Origin: Jeongeupia sp. HS-3 | GTDB taxonomy: Bacteria; Pseudomonadota; Gammaproteobacteria; Burkholderiales; Chitinibacteraceae | Length of the DNA: 64,000 bases | Reading direction: 5' to 3' | Assembly (NCBI RefSeq): GCF_015140455.1 | Contig: NZ_AP024094.1 | Location: 496,001-560,000, forward strand | Part shown: positions 8,812 through 16,016 of the stretch, piece after piece | Numbering within the stretch: the stretch's first letter is position 1 | Layout of the letters: every line of letters starts with the position of its first letter | Notes under the pieces: generated by a model | The model's input: only the letters and a program-made list of their open reading frames with translations | Database searches by the model: none | Told to the model about the DNA's origin: nothing | Made by a program: the position numbers and the translations under genes

Positions 8812-9165
8812 ATGACGCCGCACGCCCAGACCATCCGCTTTTTCCGCGAGCGCATTCCGTCGTTCGAATGCGAGCCGGGCTGCCACGACTGCTGCGGGCC
8901 GGTAACGACATCAAGCGAGGAAATGGCCCGGCTGCCACGCAAATCCGCCGCCGAGCGCGACGCGGCGCTGGCCGAACTCTCGTGCCCGCACCTCGGCCCC
9001 AAGGGCTGCCAGGTTTACACCGAGCGGCCGATCATCTGCCGGCTGTTCGGCACCACACCAAGGCTGGCGTGCCCGCGCGGGCGCAGGCCGGAGATGATGG
9101 TTGATCCGGTAGTCGAACAACAGATTTATGAATTCTTTGCCGAGGTGAGGCATGTGTTGGTCTGA
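8812..9165 (+). CDS. YkgJ family cysteine cluster protein
   Basis: A 117-residue protein with a putative metal-binding cysteine set: CEPGCHDCCGP near the N terminus, then CPHLGPKGC and ICRLFGTTPRLACP. The family may bind zinc or an iron-sulfur cluster; function is not established. The ATG at 8812 has AAGGA upstream and matches the family N terminus. It follows alkB by 84 bases in the same direction and could be read from the same transcript, though a role in repair is not demonstrated. A second, distinct YkgJ protein lies at 55445-55852. Confidence 0.82.
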   Translation: MTPHAQTIRFFRERIPSFECEPGCHDCCGPVTTSSEEMARLPRKSAAERDAALAELSCPHLGPKGCQVYTERPIICRLFGTTPRLACPRGRRPEMMVDPVVEQQIYEFFAEVRHVLV

Positions 9166-9497
9166 GCTGAGCTGGATCAGGTGATTTAGCGACTTCGGCG
9201 CTACACGCGGAAAAACGATTACTCGTGAGCCCCAATTCTGGCGCTCGAGATCACGTTGCTGTTCGGGTTAAATTACTGAAATGCTCATCATGGTCAGCGG
9301 CGATGGCAGCTTTGTGAGGAGATGGCTGCCATTCAAGACTTTCAAGGGAACGGCTGGTTTTCGGCCAAAGCGGACGTTCACTAGTCAGGGCATAACGGTC
9401 CGCTTTCGGCCAGAACCAGCCGACCGCATTCGACCGCTGCGCGGCACGCTGATGTGATGCATGGCGGCATGACAAATGAACACTACGAGGAGATGAG
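9166..9497. other. Intergenic region at the left edge of the accessory island
   Basis: These 332 bases contain no convincing gene. They hold an 8-bp inverted repeat (9303-9310 with 9325-9332) and a larger imperfect palindrome (9353-9420). The sequence style resembles degenerate remnants that often flank inserted cassettes. No clear promoter for the following gene can be named with confidence. Confidence 0.6.
9353..9420. repeat. Large imperfect palindrome upstream of abiH-like gene
   Basis: Two 23-base arms (9353-9375 and 9398-9420) are inverted copies matching at 19 of 23 positions, separated by 22 bases. The arm core GTCCGCTTTCGGCCAGAA resembles the sequence at 11955-11972 on the other side of the cassette, where a related hairpin occurs. 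This may be a boundary repeat or regulatory structure. Confidence 0.65.
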
Positions 9498-10469
9498 ATG
9501 GCGCAACAGGAACTCGAACTGAGATGGAGCGGCCATGCTTCACTGGTGACACCTGGCGAACAGATCCTGTACATCGTCGGCAATGGATTCGACCTGCACC
9601 ATGGCATCCCGTCTTCATACGCGGCGTTCGGCCGGTACCTGGAGGAAGTCGACGCCGAAACCTACGGTCAATTGGAGCGCTATTTTTCTGTCGACGACGA
9701 TTTCTGGTGGCAGTTCGAGGCGCAGCTTGCACACCTGGATACCGACTCGCTTCTTGACGATGCCGCGGCGTACTTGCCCTCTTACAGCGCCGAAGATTGG
9801 AGCGACGCAGGGCACCATGATTACGAGTACGAGCTGGATCGGGTGGTTGCCGCGATCTCGTCTACGCTGCGCCTTCGGTTCAGCGAATGGGTACGTCAGC
9901 TTGTCATTCCCTCGCCAACGCTGCTGATCGGCAAACTGCTCCCGCTGCGTCGGGATGCGCGCTACCTCACGTTCAATTACACCGAAACGCTGCAGCGTGT
10001 GTACGGCATTCCCAACACGAGCGTGATTCACATCCATGGCGCGGCAGCGTACGCGAACGACCAACTGGTACTAGGACACGGCTGGGAGCGTACCGCGATC
10101 GACTCGTTCAATCACGGCATCGATCCCGAGTCGGCTGACGTCCGAGTCATGGGCGGCAACGAAATCATAGATCGCTACTTCACCGAGACGTTCAAACCGA
10201 CGGCGCGCGTTATCGAGTCGCATCAGCCCTTCTTCCAAAGCCTGTCGGGCATAAAGAAGATAATCATCATGGGGCACTCGCTGTCGAGCGTCGATCTCCC
10301 GTATCTGCTGGAGCTGCGCCGGCATCTGGGTAATGGTGACGTCCAGTGGCAGGTGAGTTTCCACGAATCTCCGGAGGAAGCCGAAGCTGGCGTGGATAGC
10401 ATGGGCGTTGAGGTCAAAGGGGTCCGTTTCGTGCCACTGACCGAGCCGGCTCAGTGGGCGTGCCCATGA
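9498..10469 (+). CDS. AbiH family protein (putative phage abortive infection)
   Basis: A 323-residue protein with the AbiH hallmarks: VGNGFDLHHGIPSSY at residues 27-41, FNYTETLQ from residue 159, IHIHG from 177, LVLGHGW near 190, and a C-terminal IIIMGHSLSSVDLPYL. The founding AbiH acts as an abortive-infection factor in Lactococcus; the biochemical activity of the family is not settled. There is no signal or membrane segment. GAGGAGATGAG precedes the start. Its stop overlaps the next start (ATGA at 10466-10469), so the two proteins are probably co-produced. The setting is accessory: palindromic repeats and an IS element lie around it. Confidence 0.88.
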   Translation: MAQQELELRWSGHASLVTPGEQILYIVGNGFDLHHGIPSSYAAFGRYLEEVDAETYGQLERYFSVDDDFWWQFEAQLAHLDTDSLLDDAAAYLPSYSAEDWSDAGHHDYEYELDRVVAAISSTLRLRFSEWVRQLVIPSPTLLIGKLLPLRRDARYLTFNYTETLQRVYGIPNTSVIHIHGAAAYANDQLVLGHGWERTAIDSFNHGIDPESADVRVMGGNEIIDRYFTETFKPTARVIESHQPFFQSLSGIKKIIIMGHSLSSVDLPYLLELRRHLGNGDVQWQVSFHESPEEAEAGVDSMGVEVKGVRFVPLTEPAQWACP

Positions 10470-11851
10470 TGGCGCCGCGTATCACGCCGCCGACGCGGCG
10501 TCCCTACGTCCCCATCGGCGGTGGGGTTGAGAATGATTCCGACATCGCCACCGCGCTCGTCTGGCTCGCCACCTCATCTGGTGATGCTGCAGCCTTCGTT
10601 GCCCGGTTGAGCGCCGCGCAACAGCGCTACCGCGAGGTCACGGCCAGTGACGCCGCCCGCGGCAAGGATCCGTCATGGTCCGCTCTTGGTCCGGACATCG
10701 TGGCTGCCTACCTGGCCCAAGGAAAGTCGCTGCTTGATGACCGCCGCTCGTATGACTTCGCGCTCGTGTCCCACGTCGCGCCTTGGCTCAAGCAGCTCGG
10801 AGCGAACCTGCCAGCCCTAGCGCGGGTTGTAGGTGCGCCGGGTCGGGCACTGCGCATGCTTCGTAACGGCCAAGTACTTCCCGACTCGGCGCTATTCGAG
10901 CTGGTCATGGCCAGCAATTACGCTGCGGAAGGCTTTGACGTTACCTTCATCGAGGAAGGGCAGGGAAAGACCCCTGACCTGCGGCTGTTCCACGGCGAAT
11001 CTGGCAGTGAATTGTTCGTGGAGCTGAAGCGCCTGCAACGGGGGGACTACGAGATCAAGGAGCGGAGCAGACACGCGGAGATCTTCCGTCAGCTCGAGCC
11101 GCTCCTGCACGAGCAAGGTCTGTCTATCGATGTCGATGTGACCTACGAAAAGGAACTGGCCGACGTGCCCGTCGACTATCTCCTCCAGCGGGTGAAGCGC
11201 GCGAAGGCGAGCCCGATCCTCCTCTCAGGTGGCTATCCGTGGAAGGATGAGTTCGGTAGCGGCCTAATTCGCGACGCCAACGTGGCGGCCGTACGTCGCG
11301 ACACGCGCGATAGCTATCTTTACTTCGGGACAAAGATGGCGCGGCTGCTCTCGGGACGCGTCGTGTCAGAGAACAATTACCACCTCGCCGCACGGGCCTC
11401 GGCCAATCCCGAGGATCCTCGGTACGTCGACCAAATGAAGTTCGGATCCGTAGTGACCTGGCAGTGCATCGCGCCGAAGGCGATCGAGCGCAAGGCCAAA
11501 TATGTGCGCAGTAAGTTGTCGGAAGCAGACAAGCAGATTGCCGGGCATGGCCGGGGCATCATCCACATCGCGATGGATGCCGAACTCCACAGCGAGGCCT
11601 CTGATCTGCGACGGCAACGCAACCTGGACGCGCTGAGCACGTTCCAGATGAACTCGCAGGCCGGCATCGTCTACTTGCACTACTTGGTCCCACGGGTGTC
11701 TGAGGACCACTCCTGGCTCACAGACGAAACGGTCGACGTATTCAGCCGGTTCGAGCGCCCGCCTCCGTCGTTTCCCGCCTTCCCCTGCGCGACTACGCTG
11801 GACAACGATAAACCCGCATGGCGGCAGCGCGTCCACCCATCCAACGCATAG
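10466..11851 (+). CDS. Putative PD-(D/E)XK nuclease-like protein coupled to AbiH
   Basis: A 461-residue protein with no family I can name. Residues about 155-190 read as a nuclease core: a helix ending AAEGFDVTFIEE, then TPDLRLF (Asp171) and FVELKRLQ (Glu186-x-Lys188), the spacing of a PD-(D/E)XK site. The flanking N-terminal (1-150) and C-terminal (200-461) regions are unrecognised and may sense or bind partners. The ATG at 10466 overlaps the AbiH stop; upstream GTG codons are possible alternatives. Tight coupling suggests a toxin/effector pair or nuclease-armed defence module. Catalysis is unproven and the motif was read by eye. Confidence 0.68.
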   Translation: MMAPRITPPTRRPYVPIGGGVENDSDIATALVWLATSSGDAAAFVARLSAAQQRYREVTASDAARGKDPSWSALGPDIVAAYLAQGKSLLDDRRSYDFALVSHVAPWLKQLGANLPALARVVGAPGRALRMLRNGQVLPDSALFELVMASNYAAEGFDVTFIEEGQGKTPDLRLFHGESGSELFVELKRLQRGDYEIKERSRHAEIFRQLEPLLHEQGLSIDVDVTYEKELADVPVDYLLQRVKRAKASPILLSGGYPWKDEFGSGLIRDANVAAVRRDTRDSYLYFGTKMARLLSGRVVSENNYHLAARASANPEDPRYVDQMKFGSVVTWQCIAPKAIERKAKYVRSKLSEADKQIAGHGRGIIHIAMDAELHSEASDLRRQRNLDALSTFQMNSQAGIVYLHYLVPRVSEDHSWLTDETVDVFSRFERPPPSFPAFPCATTLDNDKPAWRQRVHPSNA

Positions 11852-11953
11852 AGGATCAACGCCAACTTCGGCCGACAGCTTCCTGTCGTCGACTCCGGTG
11901 GTGGCGATGTCCGCTCAGGATCGAAAGCTGTCTTTCCTTTGGAGCTCGCCCAT

Positions 11954-11979
11954 CGTCTGCTTAGGCCTAGAAGCAGACG
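11954..11979. repeat. Hairpin right of the cassette, related to the left palindrome
   Basis: The 130 bases between the nuclease-like gene and the IS hold no gene. A perfect 9-bp stem (11954-11962 with 11971-11979) encloses AGGCCTAG, and its sequence resembles 9398-9415 left of the cassette. A smaller 6-bp hairpin lies at 11873-11888. The IS inserted immediately beside this structure, sharing its last base with the target duplication. Confidence 0.6.
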
Positions 11980-12011
11980 TTTGGTCTGTCCCCATGCAGA
12001 AGGACAGAGGA

Positions 12012-12878
12012 TTAAGCGCTAAGCGCTGAATGCTGCCGTTCAAACTCGACCGGTGCCAGGTAATCCAGCGTCGAATGGCGGCGGCGATGATTGTAAAATC
12101 GGATGTAGTCGAATATATCCGCGCGGGCCTCGTCGTGACTCCGGTAGCGGGTCAAGTAAACCCGCTCCGCCTTCAACGACCGGAAGAAGCTTTCCATCGC
12201 AGCGTTGTCCCAGCAATTGCCCGCTCGTGAATGGCTCGGCACCATGCCGTGCCGTTTCAGCAACATCTGGTAATCAAACGCACAATACTGGCTGCCTCGG
12301 TCCGAATGCAGTAGCACCTCCCGCACCGGTTTCCGTCTGGCAACGGCCATCGTCAACGCAGCATGCACCAGTTCTTGCTGCATTCGATGGTGCATTGCCC
12401 AGCCGACCACGGCGCGGGAATACAAGTCCAGCACCACAGCCAGATACAGCCAGCCCTCGTCAGTACGGATGTAAGTCATGTCCGACACCCAGCGTTGATT
12501 CATCCCGGATGCGTCGAATTGCCGTTCCAGCCGATTTGGTGCCACCGGAAGCAGGTGTTGGCTGACCGGGACAGGTCGCCACCGTTTACGGGAACGTACC
12601 TTCAGCCCGCCTTGGCGCATCAGGCGGCCAACACGGTGGCGGCCACAGGCGAAGCCTTGTGCGACCAGTTCCGCATGTATCCGACGATGCCCATAGATGC
12701 CGTTGACTTCGGCATGGACCAGACGGATTTCCCGTAACAGCACGCGATTAGCCATCTCTCGCATCGAAGGCGGCCGGTTGCGCCAAGCGTAGTAGCTGCT
12801 CCGTGAGACGCGGAACAACTGGCACATGACGGCAACAGGATAACGCTCAGCAAGCGCCTGAATGGCGCGGTACTTCAC
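12012..12878 (-). CDS. IS3 family transposase, OrfB
   Basis: A 288-residue DDE integrase-fold transposase. An N-terminal HTH_21-like region (residues 40-100) precedes the catalytic core with Asp in WVSDMTYI, Asp in HSDRGSQY and Glu in NAAMESFFRSLK. The nominal start is a GTG overlapping the orfA stop (GTGA). The frame is open back to the A7 slippery site, so the working transposase is probably the OrfAB fusion made by frameshifting. No disruption is visible. Confidence 0.93.
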   Translation of the reverse strand: MKYRAIQALAERYPVAVMCQLFRVSRSSYYAWRNRPPSMREMANRVLLREIRLVHAEVNGIYGHRRIHAELVAQGFACGRHRVGRLMRQGGLKVRSRKRWRPVPVSQHLLPVAPNRLERQFDASGMNQRWVSDMTYIRTDEGWLYLAVVLDLYSRAVVGWAMHHRMQQELVHAALTMAVARRKPVREVLLHSDRGSQYCAFDYQMLLKRHGMVPSHSRAGNCWDNAAMESFFRSLKAERVYLTRYRSHDEARADIFDYIRFYNHRRRHSTLDYLAPVEFERQHSALSA

Positions 12879-13168
12879 TTCGTGGGCTGCGAGAAGATGG
12901 CGAGCGCTTTTTTTAGGACGTCACGCTCCATGGTGACGCGTGCTAGATCATCGCGCAGACGCTTGAGTTCGGCTGCTTCGCCCAGTTGCTTGCCATGACC
13001 AGGAAAGGCATCCATGCCCTTGAGCAGAAACTGGCGTTTCCATTTGCCCAGCAGGCCTTCGGTGATGCCGAAGGCCTGCGCCACGTGACGTAGCGGCGTG
13101 CCAGCCAGGATTTGCTCAACAGCTTCCCGCTTGAAGGACTCGGGAAAGGTACGGCGGATTTGGGTCAT
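12875..13168 (-). CDS. IS3 family transposase, OrfA
   Basis: A 97-residue helix-turn-helix protein (Tnp_1/IS3-type) with residues 10-50 forming the DNA-binding domain (FKREAVEQILAG, VAQAFGITEGLLGKWKRQF), followed by a leucine-zipper-like helix (LKRLRDDLARVTMERDVLKK). It binds the inverted repeats and contributes the N terminus of OrfAB. The ATG at 13168 has AAGGAG at good spacing; a longer form from 13195 would lie over the inverted repeat. The slippery A7 lies twelve codons before its stop. Confidence 0.9.
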   Translation of the reverse strand: MTQIRRTFPESFKREAVEQILAGTPLRHVAQAFGITEGLLGKWKRQFLLKGMDAFPGHGKQLGEAAELKRLRDDLARVTMERDVLKKALAIFSQPTK

Positions 13169-13289
13169 GAACACTCCTTGGTGGCGATTATCCACCTTAA
13201 GTTAGTGTCCTTCCGTATAGGGACAGACCAGTTAGCTGAGCCGTCTGCGAGCGGCAGCTCTTGGTCGAAAGCGATGAGGGAAATGGCGA

Positions 13290-13328
13290 CGGCCAAACAC
13301 CGCGACGCAAACGTCGAATGTTTGGCCG
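13290..13328. repeat. Nested hairpin downstream of the IS
   Basis: An outer perfect 10-bp stem (13290-13299 with 13319-13328) encloses an inner 5-bp stem (CGACG-CAAA-CGTCG). It lies between the IS and the gene remnant. It lacks a T run on either side, and does not show integron attC core motifs. Its origin is unclear; it may belong to the same remnant sequence family as the cassette flanks. Confidence 0.55.
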
Positions 13329-13342
13329 CCGTGTGGTGATGC

Positions 13343-13550
13343 TCAACCCTTGAACTGCACCAGCCGCTTGGCCACTTCCTCAAACCGCCAATCCGGTAGT
13401 GCCGGCAAAGCATCCTCGAACGGCGGGAACGCTTCGACGCTTACCAGCGGCGCGAAGTATTCGCGGTCGGCATCGGTGAGCCGGTAGCCCTCGGCATCGA
13501 GATAATCGTGCGGCAGCGTTTGATCAAGGCCGTTTCCTGATTGGTTCGAT
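13343..13550 (-). pseudogene. 3' remnant of an unidentified gene
   Basis: On the minus strand about 65 codons ending with a stop at 13343 read as normal local coding sequence, for example LPHDYLDAEGYRLTDADREY and LPALPDWRFEEVAKRLVQFK. No start codon or ribosome site is present: the frame runs back into the terminator hairpin of the upstream gene and meets a stop just beyond. It looks like the C-terminal end of a protein whose 5' part was lost. I do not recognise the family. It could also be a chance reading frame, though its composition argues against that. Confidence 0.45.
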
Positions 13551-13581
13551 AGAAAACGGGGAGCATCGCTCCCCGTTTTCT
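13551..13581 (-). terminator. Bidirectional-looking terminator after the esterase-like gene
   Basis: A perfect 14-bp stem (13551-13564 with 13568-13581) with a 3-base loop, A/T-rich at the outer ends, lies 27 bases past the stop of the leftward esterase-like gene. Confidence 0.8.
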
Positions 13582-13607
13582 ATGGCCGGCAGAGTGAGAA
13601 ACCCCGC

Positions 13608-14873
13608 TTAGCGAATCGGCGTCGCCGGTACCGGCTGGTCGATATAGAACAGGCCGTGGAAGGAATTGAAGATCGGCGTGTTGACGTCCTGGTAGTTGAA
13701 CGGCCGCGCGGCGATCGTCGATGCCCACTCGGGCGCGTGCTTGCGCTGTTTCAGGTCGATGAACGCCATCGGCAGCCCGGCGGCGCGCCATTCGGCCTCG
13801 ATCAGCCCCGGCGCCGGCGGCGGGATATCGCTGAGCGTGCTGTTGTCCATATTGCGCACGCTGCCGGTATGGCCGACGAAGCCCGCCAGGTAGCTGTCCT
13901 TCTGGCCGAAGTGCTGGACGACGAAATCGCCGAGCGTCATGCCCCAGAATGCACCGGCGTGGTAGTTGTGCGCCCATACCACCAGCTTCTTGCCGGCATA
14001 GAACTTGTCGGCGAGCCAGGCGATGTTTTGCGCGGCCTGCTGGTCGCGCGCGGCCCAGTAGGGCACATCGCCGTTGCTGATTTGCCACTGGTCGCTGGCA
14101 CCGGCACGGATGCTGGCGACTTGCAGGCGCCAGAAGCCCGGTGAATCGAACATCCGGCCGCTAGCGGCGACGCTGTCGTCGAGTTCTGTGATGAGCTGCG
14201 CACTCAGGCTGGTGAAGGCCTGCTTGTCGTCGGCGGTCGGCTGATTGCTTGGGTCGGCGACGGCGACTATTTGTGCGGCGCGCAAGTAGGCCGGCCAGCG
14301 CGGATCGGCGAGCGACGGCGATTGGCGGGCGGCAAGGAAGCGTTGCAGTCCCGGCAGCAGGTTGCTGACCGATTCGATGCCGCCGTGCGGCGTATCGTAG
14401 CTGGCGAGGATCAGCGGCTTGTGGCTGCTGCGCTGGCTGTCGACGTATTCGAGCACGCCACGGCCTTCCCTGGTGCGCGAATACATGTAGAAAATCCGCT
14501 CCGGTGCCTGCTCGGCGATCTTGCCGCCGGACTGCGCGTAATCCCACAGCGCGGTGCCATCGACCATGCCGCTTTCGATCAGCAGAACATCGAAGCCCTT
14601 CTTCTTGTGCAGGTATTGCACCAGCCGGTTTTTCAGCTCGAACACATTGCCTTCGCCGTGGGTCTGCTCGCCAATCAGCACGATGCGGGCGTTGCCGATG
14701 GCCTTACCGAACGCGGTGAGATCGGCGTAATCGGGGTAGGCCGGGCTGGTGCTGATGATCTGGGTGTTGTTGGCTTCGAGCCACTGGCCCGGCGTCATCC
14801 TGGTGGCGGCGTGGCTGGCGGTATGCAGGCCCAGCGCAAACAAGGCGATGCAAAGCGTATTGCGCAAATTCAT
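13608..14873 (-). CDS. Secreted erythromycin esterase-like protein
   Basis: A 421-residue protein with a clear signal peptide (MNLRNTLCIALFALG to about residue 22, cleaved after SHA) followed by an erythromycin-esterase-like domain. Family motifs include LIGEQTHGEGNVF with the catalytic-region His and Glu, LLIESGMVDGTALWDY, and VVWAHNYHAG. True Ere enzymes open macrolide lactones, but many relatives have other unknown roles, and export to the periplasm is unlike classical EreA/B. The ATG at 14873 has AGGAAAAG upstream. It lies 138 bases beyond the ABC ATPase gene in the same direction, so it may be co-expressed with that exporter. Confidence 0.85.
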   Translation of the reverse strand: MNLRNTLCIALFALGLHTASHAATRMTPGQWLEANNTQIISTSPAYPDYADLTAFGKAIGNARIVLIGEQTHGEGNVFELKNRLVQYLHKKKGFDVLLIESGMVDGTALWDYAQSGGKIAEQAPERIFYMYSRTREGRGVLEYVDSQRSSHKPLILASYDTPHGGIESVSNLLPGLQRFLAARQSPSLADPRWPAYLRAAQIVAVADPSNQPTADDKQAFTSLSAQLITELDDSVAASGRMFDSPGFWRLQVASIRAGASDQWQISNGDVPYWAARDQQAAQNIAWLADKFYAGKKLVVWAHNYHAGAFWGMTLGDFVVQHFGQKDSYLAGFVGHTGSVRNMDNSTLSDIPPPAPGLIEAEWRAAGLPMAFIDLKQRKHAPEWASTIAARPFNYQDVNTPIFNSFHGLFYIDQPVPATPIR

Positions 14874-15011
14874 GTTCTTTTCCTGAAAAGGTTTGAGAAG
14901 CACATGAATTATTCGTTCGGCATATTTTTCTGCCGGCCAATTGTTTTGCCTGGCTTGCCGTGTTCGGAAAGCCAGGCAGGCGGGGCGCAGATGCGGCGCG
15001 GTTCGCGTGCT

Positions 15012-16016
15012 TTATGCGTACAACTGCTTGATCATCTGCTCGATCGGTACATCCTCGATCACCAGATCGTGGATGCCGAACGCGCCGTCGGCCCAGCGGA
15101 CGAAGGCCGGCAGGCTGGTTTGCTCATGGTCGAGTTCGAGCACCGCACGCGTGTCGCCGATACGCTCGAGCACGGTGACGCCGGGGTAGCCGAGTTCGCC
15201 GATCGCCGCACGCGTGGCAAGGCGGACGCGCTTGGTCCGGCCGAACGCCTGTTGCAAGGCGGCCATGTCGCCGTCGAAGGCGATGCTGCCGTGGTTGACG
15301 ACGATGACGCGTTGCGCCAGCTGTTCGATGTCGTCGAGGTCGTGCGTCGTCAGGATGAAGGTCGTCCCGAGTGCGTTCATCTCGCGGATGAAACCGCGGA
15401 TTTTCTCCTTGGCAATGACGTCGAGGCCGATGGTCGGCTCGTCGAGGAAGACGACCTTGGGTTCGTGCAGCATCGCCATGATGAATTCGCACTTCATCCG
15501 CTCGCCGAGCGAGAGCTGCCGCGTCGGCTTGCGGATTTGCTCGGCGACGTCGAGCAGCGTCACCAGCCGGTTGAGCGTGTGCGCGAAGCGCGCCGGATCG
15601 ATCCGGTAAATCGCCCGGTTCATCTGGAAGGCATCGAGCGGCGGGATGTCCCACAAGAGCTGCGACTTCTGGCCGAACACCGCGCCGATCTGCGCCACGT
15701 AGCGCTTGCGGTCCTGCCACGGTGTCATGCCGAGCACGGTGGCATCGCCGGAACTCGGGTAGAGCACGCCGGTGAGCATTTTCAGCGTTGTCGATTTGCC
15801 GGCGCCGTTGGGGCCGAGGAAGCCGACGATTTCGCCGGCGCCGATCGCGAATGAAATCTCGCGCACTGCGGTGATCTGCCGCGTCTTGCGCCAGACGATG
15901 CTCTTGAGCGTTTCGGCAAAGGTCGATCCGCGTTCGAAAGTCGTGTAGTGCTTGCTCAGGCCGCGTACCGAGATGACCGGATCGGCGCGGGTTTCGAGAT
16001 TTTTGGAGCGGTCCAT
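15012..16016 (-). CDS. ABC-2 exporter ATP-binding protein (COG4586 type)
   Basis: A 334-residue ATPase with Walker [10 protein letters not shown], signature LSLGERMKCEF and Walker B VVFLDEPTIGLD, plus an H-loop THDLDDIEQL and an extra C-terminal domain of about 80 residues. The N-terminal FERGSTFAETLKSIVWRK segment is typical of the COG4586 group, which pairs with COG3694 and COG4587 permeases, both present just upstream. Its start immediately abuts the stop of the permease gene. It energises export of an unknown substrate. Confidence 0.88.
   Translation of the reverse strand: MDRSKNLETRADPVISVRGLSKHYTTFERGSTFAETLKSIVWRKTRQITAVREISFAIGAGEIVGFLGPNGAGKSTTLKMLTGVLYPSSGDATVLGMTPWQDRKRYVAQIGAVFGQKSQLLWDIPPLDAFQMNRAIYRIDPARFAHTLNRLVTLLDVAEQIRKPTRQLSLGERMKCEFIMAMLHEPKVVFLDEPTIGLDVIAKEKIRGFIREMNALGTTFILTTHDLDDIEQLAQRVIVVNHGSIAFDGDMAALQQAFGRTKRVRLATRAAIGELGYPGVTVLERIGDTRAVLELDHEQTSLPAFVRWADGAFGIHDLVIEDVPIEQMIKQLYA

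Larger units (their letters stand above)
11982..13230 (-). mobile_element. Complete IS3-family insertion sequence
   Basis: A 1249-bp element with 25-base imperfect terminal inverted repeats (11982-12006 and 13206-13230, 22 of 25 matching) that start TGGTCTGTCC and end in CA as expected. It is flanked by a 3-bp direct repeat GTT (11979-11981 and 13231-13233), the usual IS3-family target duplication. It encodes orfA and orfB on the minus strand, with an A7 slippery run (12908-12914) in correct phase for a -1 frameshift making OrfAB. Both reading frames are intact, so it may be active. Confidence 0.93.

Noticed and set aside
13290-13328. Integron attC site
   Set aside because: The nested hairpin superficially resembles an attC fold, but the RYYYAAC/GTTRRRY cores are not present and no integrase gene is in the window.
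13441-14088. A 215-codon minus-strand frame overlapping the esterase-like gene
   Set aside because: Out-of-frame shadow of the esterase gene; only the separate frame ending at 13343 has coding character beyond the terminator.
14947-14978. Terminator between the ABC ATPase and the esterase-like gene
   Set aside because: There is a good 10-bp stem, but on the minus strand it is followed by AAAAC rather than a T run, so read-through is likely.
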